A stretch of DNA of 64,000 nt from Psococerastis gibbosa (GCA_963971405.1 OZ020485.1:40669469-40733468); one strand, 5' to 3'. Numbered from the stretch's first letter, positions 10,912 through 23,099 are shown. Program-made: numbers and translations. The notes: generated from the letters alone by a model not told the origin.

Positions 10912-11657
10912 CTTGTTGTAGACTCGTCTTGTTTATTACTTTTTTCTATGAAGAGAAGTCCCGGCTGCCCATATTCCTACACTGTGTCATTTTTGTATTT
11001 GTATCTTCTTCTTCTTCGAATGTCTCTTCTATCAAAGATTGGCGATCATCATGTCAATTGTAAACAAGTACTCCCGTTCGGACTTCGGACTCCCCAAAAG
11101 GAAGTCAATTATGTAATTTGTGGTAACACTTAATAATGCTTGATCACGGCAAAGTAAATCCGTCAAGAAGACGGCGGTTACAAAAAGTTTTAATTACTAA
11201 GCTGATGATCAGTGATTTTCATCATTTATATATTTCTAGCTAGAGTAAACTTTACATACTGTATATCGTATGAGTACAGTTGATTTCTTTTATGCTTCTT
11301 TGCCGTTTGTCCACTTAGCATGATACTAAACGATTTATGCAGCTTCTTTGCTTTGCATACTAAGGTTGAGCTAAATTGGTAGAGACGGTGGGAAATGTTT
11401 CACATTTGTGAATAAAACCGGCTTTCAGGAGCACTTTCTGCCGGTCCATATATTCATTTTGTGTTGTCTAAATAAAATCTTACACTTTTCTTGGAATGTT
11501 GCCAGGAGTTGAAAAGGTTGTGCTGAGAAACGAGGGAGGGACGAAATCACAAGTAACGATTATGGTAAGGTGCGGCCCCAGTTCAGGGCCGTCTTTTTAT
11601 CTTCCATCATATCTTTTACTGTAGCCAGCTCTTATTCCAAATTGTCACTTTGTATTT

Positions 11658-11845
11658 GTAGAGTAGTGGTGCAGACTCTGACTTTCAACCGGAAGGTTGA
11701 TGGTTCGAGTCCCACACCTGCTACATTTTCTGCCCATGCTTCGGAGGGCATGTAAAGCAGGTGATCCCGGACTTTCCTAGTTGGGTGTAAGAAAGGGTTT
11801 TATAGCGATTATATATAAGATTAATATTATTATTGTTATTGAAGG
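11658..11845 (+). mobile_element. tRNA-derived SINE, family A (copy 2)
   Basis: tRNA-like head (GTAGAGTAGTGGTGCAGAC A-box region; GGTTCGAGTCC B box). The body reads CCCACACCTGCTACATTTTC, then GGTGATCCCGGACTTTCC. The tail is built of ATT/TTA units near 11818-11840. The minus-strand frame across 11721-11927 is an artefact of the repeat. Confidence 0.75.
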
Positions 11846-14090
11846 GCTTTGAACCTTGGCCTGTCAACGACCCCATCGGCATATGAATATTGTTTCCGAA
11901 TGAATTTCCAGCCAAACTGTGGTCCACTCCTCGATGTCAAGCCACACCGACTACAAGCGCCAATAGGCATATAGGTATATATAATCTTACCATTGGCATT
12001 AAAACATGCGCTAGCTCGATTTAACCAAGTCAGGGAACGAAATAGTTGTAAAAGATAATAACCTTATGTACAGTATGTACTATCTTAATCAGGTTACTTT
12101 ATTCCCCAATTGGCTAATTGGTGTTAGTCACGGCCACATACTATATATCAAAATGTACAGGAACATTTCTCCTACTTTATGGCACCTTACGATACATTGA
12201 ATTTGGGTTTTATTGCAAGAACAGACGTGGGGCTGTTCGATTGTGTCTTCAACTGGCCAGTGACACCCTTTCGTCACACATCACTCGTATATCCCACTGT
12301 CATCTTTGAGATAAGACATCGTTTATAGGATTCTTTGTAGGAACTCAAATTGTAAGGTATCGAATTGAGTTTTAAATTGTGATGCTTTCGTCTCACTCTT
12401 GTGATTACCCTTGTTATTTGAAGGCGGTATTTAAACGGAAGACTCGGATCTCTGCCTTCTTGAAACATTGTTCTGACCTCTTTCTCTTTCTTCCTAAATT
12501 CTTTATAGCTTCGTATAGTTGGATACTCGTTTTTTCTGCACTTCGTAGAGTTAATTCAAGCAAAACCACGCCTAAAATGTAGCATATTGAATTTATATAC
12601 AACATTTTGAGTTCAACTCTCCACTTCTAGGAACTGTCGGTATTTATTTAGCCAAATACGACTTTTGAATCCTTAGTTGCCGAAATGCTGATGAAATAAA
12701 CAATTTTGTACTCTTTTCCTGCAATATAGTACCCACTATAAATTCAGTAACTACAGAGAAGAGCCAAAAATCTTCAATCTCTTCCAAATGGTTTTTTTGT
12801 AGCAAGCCACTCAAAAAATACTCCGACAATAAATGGATCGAAGAAAAGTTTAAACGGAAGCTCCTCCTTGATAAATGAAACAAGGAATGAATTCCGTCTT
12901 CGACCCTGTGCTGCTTGGGAGAAAGGTTACAAAAGGAAATGGATGGTGTCATCAACGTAAAAAGAAGTAAGCAAGCCAAAAAGCTTGGAGAAAGAGCTCG
13001 GGGAAAGTGGTCCGTAGGGGACAAATCAGTAGGGAAGTGGATGCGACCCAGAAAACAGGAGAGATATTTACCTAAACTATTTCTACTTCCCTCTGGAATA
13101 TATAGCTTTTCCTACACCCTCCTTTTACCATGGAAATTTTTAGTTTTTTCGTCCTGTGGACCAGATATTGACACTTTCTTCTGCCTTCGCCTCTCTTTCA
13201 AGTGTCGTTACCTTGATACCTTCTGGTATGTGTAGCTATTTTTCAAGTTTTTTTCTGTGTTTGCATGAGAGGGTCAGTGAATGTTTATGCAATATTCTCC
13301 TGGTTATGTTTTTCCTTATTATTTTTCCTCTTTATTATTAAACTCGAACCGGTTCTTTAACGTTGTTTCATAGGAAAGCTTACACTTCTCACTCTGACCT
13401 TTAACAGAACTGTAGGTATGTCTTGAAATTGATTATTTAATGACATTAATTACTACTTGGTACTGCGTTTATTTATGGATAACATGTTACAAACTATCTT
13501 GACAATGCATTTGACTTTGTGAAGTTGTATATGCGGACATTATATCTTATCTTATCTAGAACATGCTGACCTGCTGATATTACTTGGTTGGTCCCTGGAG
13601 GATGCAGGGCTAGAACTATGATCAGCTGACAATATTAACCCTAGCACCGGTTGCCACTAAAGGCATTAAAATAAAGTAATACAATACATATTCGACTAGT
13701 TATAATATATATATATATATATAATGTAAAATAATAATAAATTTACTGACTGAATATCTCGTACTTTAAGATAAAGTTTACCTGGAAAAGAAAATTTCAT
13801 GCCCGAGAGGGAATGAAGGGTATGAAAAACGGGGAAAAGGTTTCGAAATAGCCCGTAAGTCAACCCAATTTATGCCATCTTTACTATCAACATACGGAGA
13901 TAGCCCAAGGGTATAATAATAAAAAGTATAAGAATATTTGACGTGAAGACGGTGACTCGGTATTTCCAATATGAACTCCAGGGTAAGAGAATTTTCAGTC
14001 TGGACCTCCCCCCCCCCCCCCCGCTTATAAGATATCGGCGTTTGAAAATACCTCCTTGGGTCCGCATTATTGCTTGTTGTCAGTGAGAGT
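11846..14090. other. No supported gene; AT microsatellite and a solo repeat end
   Basis: Holds the longest chance frame of the region (126 codons, minus strand, 12644-13024). It starts with a hydrophobic stretch but has no recognisable domain and lies in purine/pyrimidine-skewed sequence. An isolated end of the microsatellite-bearing repeat (AACTCGAACCGGTTCTTTA) is at 13341-13359, an (AT)n run near 13708-13724 and a C-run near 14010-14023. Confidence 0.4.
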
Positions 14091-14330
14091 TTAGAATGAT
14101 TTCTCTAAAAGATGGTTTTTAAGCAATTTCGGGAAGTTAGTAACATTTCTCGCCGCTCTCAGTTCAATCGAGAGTTTTCTAATGTGTGCGAAGCCTTGTA
14201 GTATAGGATCCAGTCGCTCACACTTGGCTGTGGGAGGTGCTGGCCTTACAAGATCTCCCCTTTGTCTCGTGTTGTAGTTGTGGGTGTCCCCATTTTGTTT
14301 AAATTCCCCCACACCTCAGATAATTTTTAT
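14091..14330 (-). pseudogene. LINE ORF2 C-terminal fragment (HNYNTRQR motif)
   Basis: An open minus-strand frame of 73 codons carries THNYNTRQRGDLVRP and then KCERLDPILQGFAHIRKLS, ending at a TAA. The HxYxTR block is a hallmark of the extreme C-terminus of Jockey/RTE-type ORF2 proteins. The listed start is GTG rather than ATG, so this is an internal fragment of a larger frame, not a gene. A frameshifted paralogue lies at 44818-45153. It abuts another LINE fragment at 14415-14882 in the same orientation. Confidence 0.7.
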
Positions 14331-14414
14331 TTGTAAATTTGAACCAAAGTTAATTTATTTATGGTTGCTTCTATTATTATTAATTTTTATTATTTTAGTT
14401 TCCTTGAATTTCTT

Positions 14415-14882
14415 CTTCTTAAGGTTGCAATCTCAACGATTGGTTGGCAGCAACTCCCTGTATATCTTCCTCCAGATCTCTCGGTCCTGCGCCTTCCTCT
14501 TCAGCGGTTGGTACGTTTGAGCTCCAGCGTCCTCCTTCATTTAATCCATGAATTCCTTCTTCGGCCGCCCTCTTCTATTGGTTCCTTCCACTGTGCCCTC
14601 AATGATGGCGTGTACGCGATTTTTGGCCTACCCATTTCATTTTTCTTCTTTTTATATGAGGTTGCAGCTTCTCAATAGCCTCTAGCACTCTATCATTGGT
14701 CACGTGGTCCCTCTAGCTGATCCGAAGCATCCTTCTGTAAGACCACATTTCAAACCCTTCAAGCCTCTTCAATTCCTTATCTGCTGTTTCACATCCGTAT
14801 AATGAAACAATTCATATGCAGCTTTTAAGCAACTGCTTCCTGATGCTTAGTCCTATGTTGACAGAATCCAGGATCTTATGAG
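14415..14882 (-). pseudogene. LINE reverse transcriptase C-terminal region (RTE/craftsman type)
   Basis: Minus-strand translation gives a decayed match to the region after the RT fingers: QLLKSCI, VSLYGCET, LEGFEMWSYRRMLRIS, then RDHVTNDRVLEAI, with stops and frame changes before a GRPRK-like EEG/AAEE region. The order and spacing match the widespread YGCETW...MWxYRRMLRISW...VTNxxVL module. An AT-rich tail of TAA units (14345-14400) follows as the 3' end. A shorter paralogous piece is at 30768-30850. Confidence 0.75.
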
Positions 14883-15526
14883 TTAGGTATTTTTAAATTA
14901 GAGTGTTCCCACGTTCACTTGAAAGATGTATGTAAGAAATATTGGAATTCAAAATATAAGTCTGAACGAAACTGTACCATCTTCTATAGTATGATAAGTG
15001 AGTTTTTTTAACACGTCACTAATAACATTTCTATTACTACTATTATGCCTCTACTATACTTCTTTTGCTGACAATGTTCGTAGACTCGGAATAAAGGGCG
15101 AAGAAGAAACAGCGTACCGAATATTTCTTGCTACTAAACCAAATGAAAGTGGGGTATTTTTTCCTCGCCCTCGGAAATTTGAAGAGATTACTAAAGAGAC
15201 AAGATGACAAATTGTTGGTATTTGGGAAATGGTCTCACCTGACAACCTGTCCCAGCCTACGTCAAATATTCCTCCAAGCTATTTTCTCTGCTCCATTTTT
15301 CTTCTTGGAGCTAAGTCTCCGCTCAGCTTCTGCCTTTTTTTCCTTCAACAATGACAAGTTTAGATTTCGGATTGAATTGGAGAGGTTAAGTGCTCCTTCA
15401 TTTGTTTCTTTCAAATTTCCTCCCTTTAAAAATATTTCATCGGTTGTCTGTTTCATTAGTCTTTACTGAGTTTTTAATCTGGTACAAATTTAAAATTATG
15501 ATAATTTAGTATATTGTACTACAACT
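14883..15526. other. No gene recognised
   Basis: Overlapping short frames on both strands (14998-15469). No domain was seen. Confidence 0.4.
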
Positions 15527-15605
15527 GCGGGCCTATTAAGCATGTTTAGTATTAACTTAACCTGGGATTAAAAATATAGGCAACACAATTTTAGAACTTT
15601 GTTTA
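15527..15605 (+). repeat. Left half of a GCGGGCCTA-ended foldback element
   Basis: GCGGGCCTATTAAGCATG, followed by TATTAACTTAACCTGGGATT, is repeated inverted at 17270-17330. The same terminal type occurs at 41171-41301 and in part at 26395-26480. Confidence 0.6.
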
Positions 15606-17269
15606 TTCTAAAACTTAAGCGGAACCCGAATTTATTCGATTTTTGTAAGTGTTCCAAGTGCCATCCTATCCTGGTTGGGTAGTAGTTGCTAGGTAGACTG
15701 ATCATGGAAAAATCTATTAAAGGGGAACATTGTTCTTGAAGATATTTATGTTGCTCTTGTTCCTCGTCCTTAGGTGCAGTGAGATGGTGTGCTTAATGCT
15801 GTAGCAGAGAATGTTGTAGTAGAGAACGGTGTAGAAAGAGAGCCTAGAAGGGGAAAAGGGGTTGGAAAATATTCAGAGTTTGCGTCTCACGGAGGACCCA
15901 TTGACAGTGGAATGCTCTGATGACATCGTTACAGCGAGGTATAATATCATATTTGAAAATTTTATTTCACGGAATGACGCGAAAATTCAGAAAATTCAAA
16001 TACTCAAACGTTAATAAAGTTAGGAATATTCAAACAGGCTTTTCTCATTGCCTCTTTCTAGTCTACCATGTGAGGCAGTGCCTGCTTTCATAAGTGAACT
16101 TACATTTTCAATTTTGATAAGCTGCACATTTTGAGAATCTACACACTGCTTTAGCCATTTTTTTAAAATTTTCTAATTATAGAGTGAGTTCTGAATACTG
16201 AATACTAATGTAGCCATTTTTTTTTAAATCTTCTAATTAGAGTGAGTTTTAGCTACAATACGTACATGCTTGAATTTATTTATAGGCTACTGTATAGGAA
16301 TTTAGGCTAGAGCGTGTGGGACTCTTCAGATAGTTGTCGGCCTATTATTGTATATATAGTATTAATAGTACTTATTGTAAAAGTTTTGTCATCAAGAAAT
16401 TGACAAGAAATTTTGTGCTAGCTCTGTGGCTACAATGGAAAAGACGTTGGCAAATCGCGGCTGGGAGAATCATCAGTGTGTACCGGGCCTAAAGGTTAGG
16501 AGTTCACGCTAATAAGGGTTGGCAGTCTTAAGACAAAGTAAATAGTTTTTAATGCTAAGAAACGCGGGGAAATAATTGCTAGTGGGAAAGGTTGCAACTG
16601 TGGAGAAAATGGTGACATGTCTGAGCCGCTAACAATAATATTAATAACACAACGCGGATGATTTCATTTAAATGCTTACTTGTTAACTTTGTTCCAACCA
16701 GTTATCTAAAGTCCCCCTTCCTCACAAAACCTGAATAAACTTGCTACGTTCTTCATTGTTCTTGCCGCACTGCTGCTGAGCATTCTAGATAGGCAAGAGA
16801 GAATTACTCAAGTTTACAATTGCATTGCCAACTTTCATGTTATAAGAGGTGAGCAAATTTGGATTGGAGAAGTTGTTCATGTTACTTAGGCCCGATCCGA
16901 CGATGATAGTTATCATTTAAGTGACGTTTATCTTGTTCTTAATGTTGTTGTTATTATTGAATCAGCTGACGTAGTTAGCCTATGTGAATCGATTGTATTA
17001 AACAAATTTAAGCAAAACAAAAAGCAAGTTGTCATATCACATGGCAACTGAGTGCTAGAGGTAGAACACCAACACCCCCCGTCTACAGCTGAGCAAATCT
17101 GCCGGTCTAGGTTTTCTAATGGGATAGGAAACTTACCAGCTGGGTTGTACAACTTGGACATGCACGATCCAATTTCGACAAGTTGGTTCGGGTATTTGTA
17201 GATTAATTAAACTTGCGTTTGGTTAGTATGATGATGGATTGCATTGAAAAATAGTGATAGATTCTAAAA
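15606..17269. other. No gene recognised; one short tandem duplication
   Basis: Lies between two inverted element ends and could be inserted DNA. A TAGCCATTTTTTT...GAGTGAGTT unit of about 59 bp is duplicated at 16152-16248. No coding sequence was recognised. Confidence 0.4.
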
Positions 17270-17330
17270 TTATCTAGTTTACATTTTTAATACCAGATTA
17301 AGTTAATATTAAACGGCATATTAGGCCCGC
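17270..17330 (-). repeat. Right half of the GCGGGCCTA-ended foldback element
   Basis: ACATTTTTAATACCAGATTA, then ATTAGGCCCGC, is the inverted partner of 15527-15605. Confidence 0.6.
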
Positions 17331-17851
17331 TGATTTACTAGGTATCATGCCGTATCATGTCTAAAGGTTTTTATAATAAACTGTGGACATCCATATTGAT
17401 TTTTATTGCTTATGGATTTTTGAATACAGTATTGATGATAACCTGTAATAGCAAGTAATGCACTTAAACTGATAATCAGGTCTGTCTTGTCTGTGTTCTG
17501 ACTTGTTGTATTACCATTTCCAGCCTTAGTAAGCGAGACATGCGTAATAGGGTCGAGGATGTGTTTCAAAGTGTTTTTAAAGAAGAAGCAGTTTCTTCGC
17601 AGACCTCACTCAGCGTGTAATGCAGGCAGATTGCATGGGTGTCGACAAGAAAATTGCATAAATAAAACTTAGAGAGTTGGGAGCGCAAGTTTGGCGTGAT
17701 AACAGCTTTGTCATCGTGTTAATGTATATAACAGGTCTAGTTATGAGTTCGCGGCTCCCGGGCTTCACTTAAGCCGTTACCACCACGTCATTCAAATGTT
17801 ACACCATTATGGCTGTTCCTTCGCTTTACTAAAATGCAGCCTATACGCATT

Positions 17852-17945
17852 TTGCTTTCCTATTTATACGATCGCCTAAGGAAAGCTTTACGATGGTCGA
17901 AATATTCGAATTTGAGTTTCCAACGGGCTTACAAAAAAATTGGTT
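17852..17945 (+). repeat. Degenerate fragment of the microsatellite-bearing repeat
   Basis: Begins TTGCTTTCCTATTTATACG and continues AAGGAAAGCTTTACGATGGT, matching the 5' end of the family at 28086, 52222, 55086 and 63345. It stops before the TCTG tract. Confidence 0.65.
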
Positions 17946-18293
17946 TTTATTGCAACTGAGGCGAGGCTCGGAGTGCCGCGTGGCAGCAGAGATTTGCCAA
18001 CAATTTTACTAAAAATCGCAAACATAAGTTATAATTTAGTCATCATAAAAATAATATTTTTTACTTTCTATTGTAATTTATATTTCGTTAGATAACCTAG
18101 GCTACAACAATTTCATACATGTATAGCAATTTAATGGAATTCAAAGGAAAAATAAGTGCGAAAATTTGGTTTAATTTTTGATGTGTGCAAAAATAAAAAT
18201 AAAAACATACCAATGACTCAATGATCGACAGCCCGTTGAGTAGTTTTTTCAGACTAACGCGTAAGCAGTCCATACATAGTACTTTAAGAGTGT

Positions 18294-18668
18294 ACAGCCC
18301 ATAGGAAATTGGCAGCCCGAAATTCAATACTTTTTATTTTTTATTTAATAAACAGCTAAGCAAGTTATTAAAGACTTGGCTCATTTAAGTTATTGAAGAC
18401 TACGTTATTCATCAAATAATAAGGTATTTTCAATTTTTGAAATTGTAGTTTTTTCACAAACACGATAATAATTTATACTCGGTAATTTATAAATTATTAT
18501 CATATGTATGAAAAAACTACAATTTCAAAAATTAAAACTACCTTATATGATGCATGAAGTAGTTTTCTACAACTTAATTGAGCCAAATCTTTAATAACTT
18601 GCTTAGTTAATTAAATAAAAAATAAAAATTCCGGTACTAAATTTCGGGCTGCCGATTTCCTATGGGCT
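18294..18668. mobile_element. Long palindromic element (374 bp foldback, copy 1)
   Basis: Two arms of nearly 190 bp are inverted copies. The outer ends read ACAGCCCATAGGAAATTGGC and GCCGATTTCCTATGGGCT. The inner arms contain AGCTAAGCAAGTTATTAAAG, GAAGTAGT and GTAGTTTTTTC. Related copies are at 27861-28985 and 54078-54392. The minus-strand frame at 18097-18327 runs into it and is not a gene. The superfamily is unknown. Confidence 0.85.
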
Positions 18669-20564
18669 ATAATACTAGTATACTCGTATACTAAGTTTGG
18701 TATTCACTGATGAGGGTACTTTCCTCCACCCCTTGCTCTAAGAAAATACAAAAAACGCTTTATCTACTGTAATAGTGCATAATAATCAAATCACATTTTC
18801 CAATACAGATCTCGTTTTCCTGAAAATATCCCTGAATATTTCCAATTTCAGCTCTCAAGTTATTTTTATAATGTGATCAACGGGATGAAAATATTCATAA
18901 CTGGTGGGAAAAAAATGAAACTTTTTTGAAAAACCTTTTCTAAAACAGTTTCTTACCAATATTACTAAACAATTTTCAAATATTTTTTTAACAGAACCAA
19001 AATTAATTTTCTTTAGATTTTTATCGTGCTCTTATTTGAAAACATGAACCGATTTTCCCTGCTATTTATCAAATTTATTTCCAATAGTTGTTTTGTTGCG
19101 GATTACTTAGGGATTTCTTCGGAAAAATAAAGAATTTATCACGGTATAAACCTCTTGTTGAGGATTTAATATTTTACTATGGTACTATTGCAGAGATCTT
19201 TTTATTCTGTTTATATAACAATGGTGGGCTGAGCTATTTGATGGAAGTAGGCTATATTCCTAGTTGCGTTGTAAACAAGTTTTTTTAATAATATTAATTC
19301 ACGTTCATGCTAAACTTAGGCTAATATGAAATCCTGAATCAAACCGTTTAGAGCGTTTTTAATTTCTATCACCTCTAGGGAGTCAAGCAAGTTTCCCCCT
19401 TACCACCCAGGTGTAAGATTTTAAAATTATTAAAATTACTTGCACTTTAATTCCCAAATTACTTGAAATCAAGACACTCAGCAACCGCCTCAAAAACTTC
19501 TATCAGACTTGCAAGTGCTCGCTCATTCCGACCGTTTTTTGGCAGTCTCTATCATGTAAACGCCCCTTCAATCGTAATCACAATTTAACCATTCAAGATA
19601 ACAGTAGCCAGTTATATTCTGTCACGTAAAGGAATATAACGGTTTTGAAGAGGGTGGTAGTTAATGGGGGAGTACCTACCGCACGGAGCCAAGTGCAAAT
19701 GTAATTGTCGATATTTTCATAAAGAGCGCCGATGGTAACGACGTTACCCCCCTACGTGACTCTCATCTGGTTTTTAACGTCTTCTTTATGAGCGGAATAC
19801 TAATCACGAGCACGACAGTCACTGAAGGGACTATGGGGGTGAAAACACATAAGTTAATTTCGTGTTCTTTTTCTTAAAATGGCATTACCTTTTATTCTAC
19901 GATGACGTTAAGTAATTTATCTTTCAAAATGGGAATTTCTTTGTGCGCATTTGTTTTTATCTTTTAACTATGATATTAGCGGTGCCAATCTATGAAATAT
20001 TTGGATTGGGGTAATTTGTGCATTTCATTGTATTAATAAGTTATCCTAATTTGGATCTAATTTTTCTGACCATTTAGTCCCGGTCCCACCAACACTTGGA
20101 AAGTTTTAGTTAGGGTTATTTGATGGCACTGCTATTCATTGGATGTGGAGGTGCCGTTCTTACCTGTAATAATAGCGTCAAAATTTTTTACCGAGTCGTT
20201 GCTATGGAGGAGAGCGGCACCTTCATATTACCATTAAAAAAATCCTGAACATACCTTGTTGATATTTCTTATACAATTCTTTTATATTTTCTACTGTATG
20301 TCTGTAACTGTAATTTGGGAGAGGACCTATCCCTCTCTAAGAGAGAGGAAAATTAGCTACAGATCGTCAGGAAAATGGTCTTAGATAAATTAATACATAA
20401 TTTATCGTAAGTCGTAAGGTTAAATTGTATTTACCCCCTTTTGTCCATATTTCAATGCAAAATCTTTCACATCTTTGACACTAAGGTACTTCTTCGGTGA
20501 CATCATATAGCAATGGTAAGCCTGTAATTATTTTGCTCTATTGCTCGATATGCGCTATAGTATT
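18669..20564. other. No gene recognised; small hairpin
   Basis: Mostly AT-rich. A short inverted pair (GAGGTGCCGTTCT near 20148 and GAGCGGCACCTTC near 20211) may be a decayed foldback. Confidence 0.4.
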
Positions 20565-20850
20565 CAGGCGCGGATCTAGAATGAGACCAAAGAGGGGTCA
20601 AAGATTAAATTTCGATTTTTTTTTTTTAAATTAGGGCTGAAATATTGGGGTTTTATCCATTTTAAAGCAATAAGGGTTCTATATTATTTAAGTTAATTAA
20701 TACAATCGAGCACAAGGGGGGCCCGGGGATCTCCCCCGAGATAAAATTTGTGAAAAATGGGACTGAAATAGTGGGGTTTTACGGATTTTGAGGACCCTAA
20801 TGGGGGGGGGGGCTATAGCCCCATAGCCCCCCCCCATGGATCCGCGCCTG
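20565..20850. mobile_element. hAT-type non-autonomous element, CAGGCGCGGATC family (copy 1)
   Basis: Exact 12-bp terminal inverted repeats CAGGCGCGGATC / GATCCGCGCCTG. The flanks ATAGTATT (20557-20564) and ATTGTATT (20851-20858) form an 8-bp target duplication with one mismatch, diagnostic of hAT. The interior has G/C runs around a small palindrome near 20800-20835. At 286 bp it is a shorter form of the element at 22551-23099. Confidence 0.9.
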
Positions 20851-20991
20851 ATTGTATTGTAGTTTAGACTTAAGAGGTATACATGGATAGTACGAGATCC
20901 CACAGCTAAAACGAGTATTTGCTAATGACTTCAGTTTGGAGGACCCTACAAGTAAATAAAAGTAAATAAATTACCATTACATTTTGGAACA

Positions 20992-21371
20992 GCAGCCCTA
21001 TTTGGGATTTACGTAACACATGGGGTAATTCAATTGTTTTAAACAAGTGAAATATGCGCGGGAAATTCAAATTGATAAATTAATTCTCGGCTATGTTTTG
21101 GGTGAGTTTTCAATTTTTTCTCCCTTAGATATTGACATTAATAAAAACTCTTATTATTTAAAGATTCTACATGTACATTTAAATGTTTATTAGTATTTCC
21201 TTCAATTATAAAACAATGCAACCATTCTCTTGTGTCCCAATAATTTATTAATTTGAATTTACCGCGCATATTTTAAACCAGTCACCTTACTAATGCGGCA
21301 TTAAAAAATAAACCCCAGTATTATATAACCCCCGGTGTCACGTTAATCCCAAATCGCCGTAATAGGGCTGC
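20992..21371. mobile_element. Foldback element, GCAGCC-ended family (copy 2)
   Basis: GCAGCCCTATTTGGGATTTACG at the left matches the inverted right end (GTTAATCCCAAATCGCC, then GGGCTGC). The internal GCGCGGGAAATTCAAATTGATAAA block is shared with 26480-26560 and resembles the interior of 2514-3034. It has no coding capacity. Confidence 0.75.
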
Positions 21372-21805
21372 AGATGGATTTATAAGGTGTTGCAACTACA
21401 TAATATGATTTTGAAACAATTCATAAAATTTTCAGCTCTATTAAAAACATAATAAAAGCGATGTGAAATAACCTTGAAGTAGAATGCAAGACAGCTCAAG
21501 TTGAATATTAATATTTATTTGGGCCGCCGAGTGCTATAGCAGCGGGAGGGGCTGCAGGGTATAAAATAACTTCAAGTGCCGCTCCCCCTGGCAAGGCTAT
21601 ACGGCGCTCGCGACAGTGGCCAACGTAGCATGTTAGCAACGGGGGGCCCCGGGGTCGGAACCCCGCTGACTCCCCCCGCCGTACATGCTGCAGGGAGGGG
21701 CATCACTTTTACATAATGTGTCACAAAAGAGAAATGACAGCAATCCTGACTATACACGCATAATTTTATTACGACACTATACACTGTTGTTTTGTATCAC
21801 TCATA
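21372..21805. other. No gene recognised; GC-rich patch
   Basis: 21525-21710 is much more GC-rich than its surroundings and includes GGGTATAAAATAACTTC. No coding frame with a domain was found. Confidence 0.4.
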
Positions 21806-22384
21806 ATAATAGGCTACTTGACAATTTTTGAAAACAAATTTTATTACGTTATTAGATTTATTTTATGCCCCTTCAAATTATTATGTATCCTAAAAAAATA
21901 ATTTAAATTTGATGATTAAAAAGAGGGTCACGTGACTTCAGAATTTGACGTCATATTTTGTGATGACGAGTAGTAACAGCCAGTTTTTGTTTTTAATGGT
22001 TATTAGCATACAAACAACTCAATGAATTTATCCGAATAGCCTCTTCAGTCGCCTCTGTAGGTAATACCTGTGTTGAGTTACGACAGGTCACCGCATGTCC
22101 GCATGATGTATAGAGACTCGTACAAATACGAACAAGCTACCACTATGCCATCGAAGTTGGGGAGCTACTAGCAGTTGTTGTATTCGTAGTGACGTCATTT
22201 TCTTTTCTTCAATGTCTACTAGCGTTTTGGTTCTTGCAATCCACAGTTAAAAACACCAAAAAAAAATTAAAATAATAATTACAATTTTTCATGCAAAAAA
22301 CATATTGTATTATTATTATTATTGAACTTATAAGCTACTTTATCTAACATATTTTACATTGTTGTAACTGTCAAGTAGTCTATT
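21806..22384. mobile_element. Possible TIR element enclosing a SINE
   Basis: AATAGGCTACTTGACAA near the left and TTGTAACTGTCAAGTAGTC, TATT at the right form short inverted ends (about 16 bp). GACGTCA occurs inside near both ends. Evidence is limited to the short ends. Confidence 0.4.
22005..22162 (-). mobile_element. tRNA-derived SINE, family B (copy 2)
   Basis: On the minus strand it starts CCAACTTCGATGGCATAGTGGTAGC with a clear A-box-like TGGCATAGTGG. It continues through GTCGTAACTCAACACAGG and TATTACCTACAG to TTGTTTGTATGC. Shared blocks at 9221 and 48535 establish the family. Confidence 0.7.
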
Positions 22385-22550
22385 GGTCAACCTGAAGACA
22401 GTTCATGGAACTATTTTTATATTGGAATTATTTATTTATTTATTTATAAAATTAGTTGAGGAAGTGAATTGCCAGAAAAAATATTCACAGATCTATTGTC
22501 TCGCATATTTAATACGGTGCATATTATGTCCAATTTAGGTTAGTTGTAGG

Positions 22551-23099
22551 CATGCACGGATCTAGAATGAGACCAAGGAAGGGGCTAAGATTAAATACGA
22601 ATCAAAAAGATGAATTGCAAAAAATTGCCAATATAATCAGAAGTGGTACCAGACCGCTTAAAAGAGTGCGGCACTTGTCAGTGGCGTAACGATAGGTTTT
22701 CGAAGGGGGCGGTGTATAATTTGGCGCCCCTGCAACCATTTACATAAAAGTGTATAAAATGGGGAAAGCCGTGGACGTACGCAGCTTTACAATTAATGAC
22801 CTTAGTGTCCTTTGCGCATGAACCAGAGGGTTCGGAAATAAGTAGGGGGCCCGGGGGTCTCCTAATTTTTTTGAAAAATAGGGCTGAAATATTGGGGTTT
22901 TACGCATTTTCAGAGCAATAAGGGTTCTATATTATAATTAATTAATTCAATTGAGCACAAGGGGAGCCTGGGGGTCTGCCCCGGGAGAAAAATTGTGAAA
23001 AATAGGACTTAAATAGTGGGGTTTTACGCATTTTGAGGAACCTAATGGGGGAGGGGGGGGCTATAACCTCCATAACCCCCCTCCATAGATCCGCGCCTG
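22551..23099. mobile_element. hAT-type non-autonomous element, CAGGCGCGGATC family (copy 2)
   Basis: The right end GATCCGCGCCTG and left end CATGCACGGATC match copy 1. The flanks GTTGTAGG at 22543-22550 and 23100-23107 are a perfect 8-bp target duplication. It contains an internal imperfect duplication (GGGGGCCCGGGGGTCT..., then GGGGTTTTACGCATTTT, twice) and an extra block absent from copy 1 that includes CAGTGGCGTAACG, itself a hAT-like terminus. No transposase. Confidence 0.92.

Noticed and set aside
10948..11133. 61-codon frame downstream of the promoter-like block
   Set aside because: Too short and without domain or conservation evidence to call a gene; kept only as part of the promoter observation.
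12644..13024. 126-codon minus-strand open frame with a signal-peptide-like start
   Set aside because: No recognisable domain, composition typical of purine/pyrimidine-skewed DNA, and no promoter or splice context. Length is not exceptional for 64 kb.
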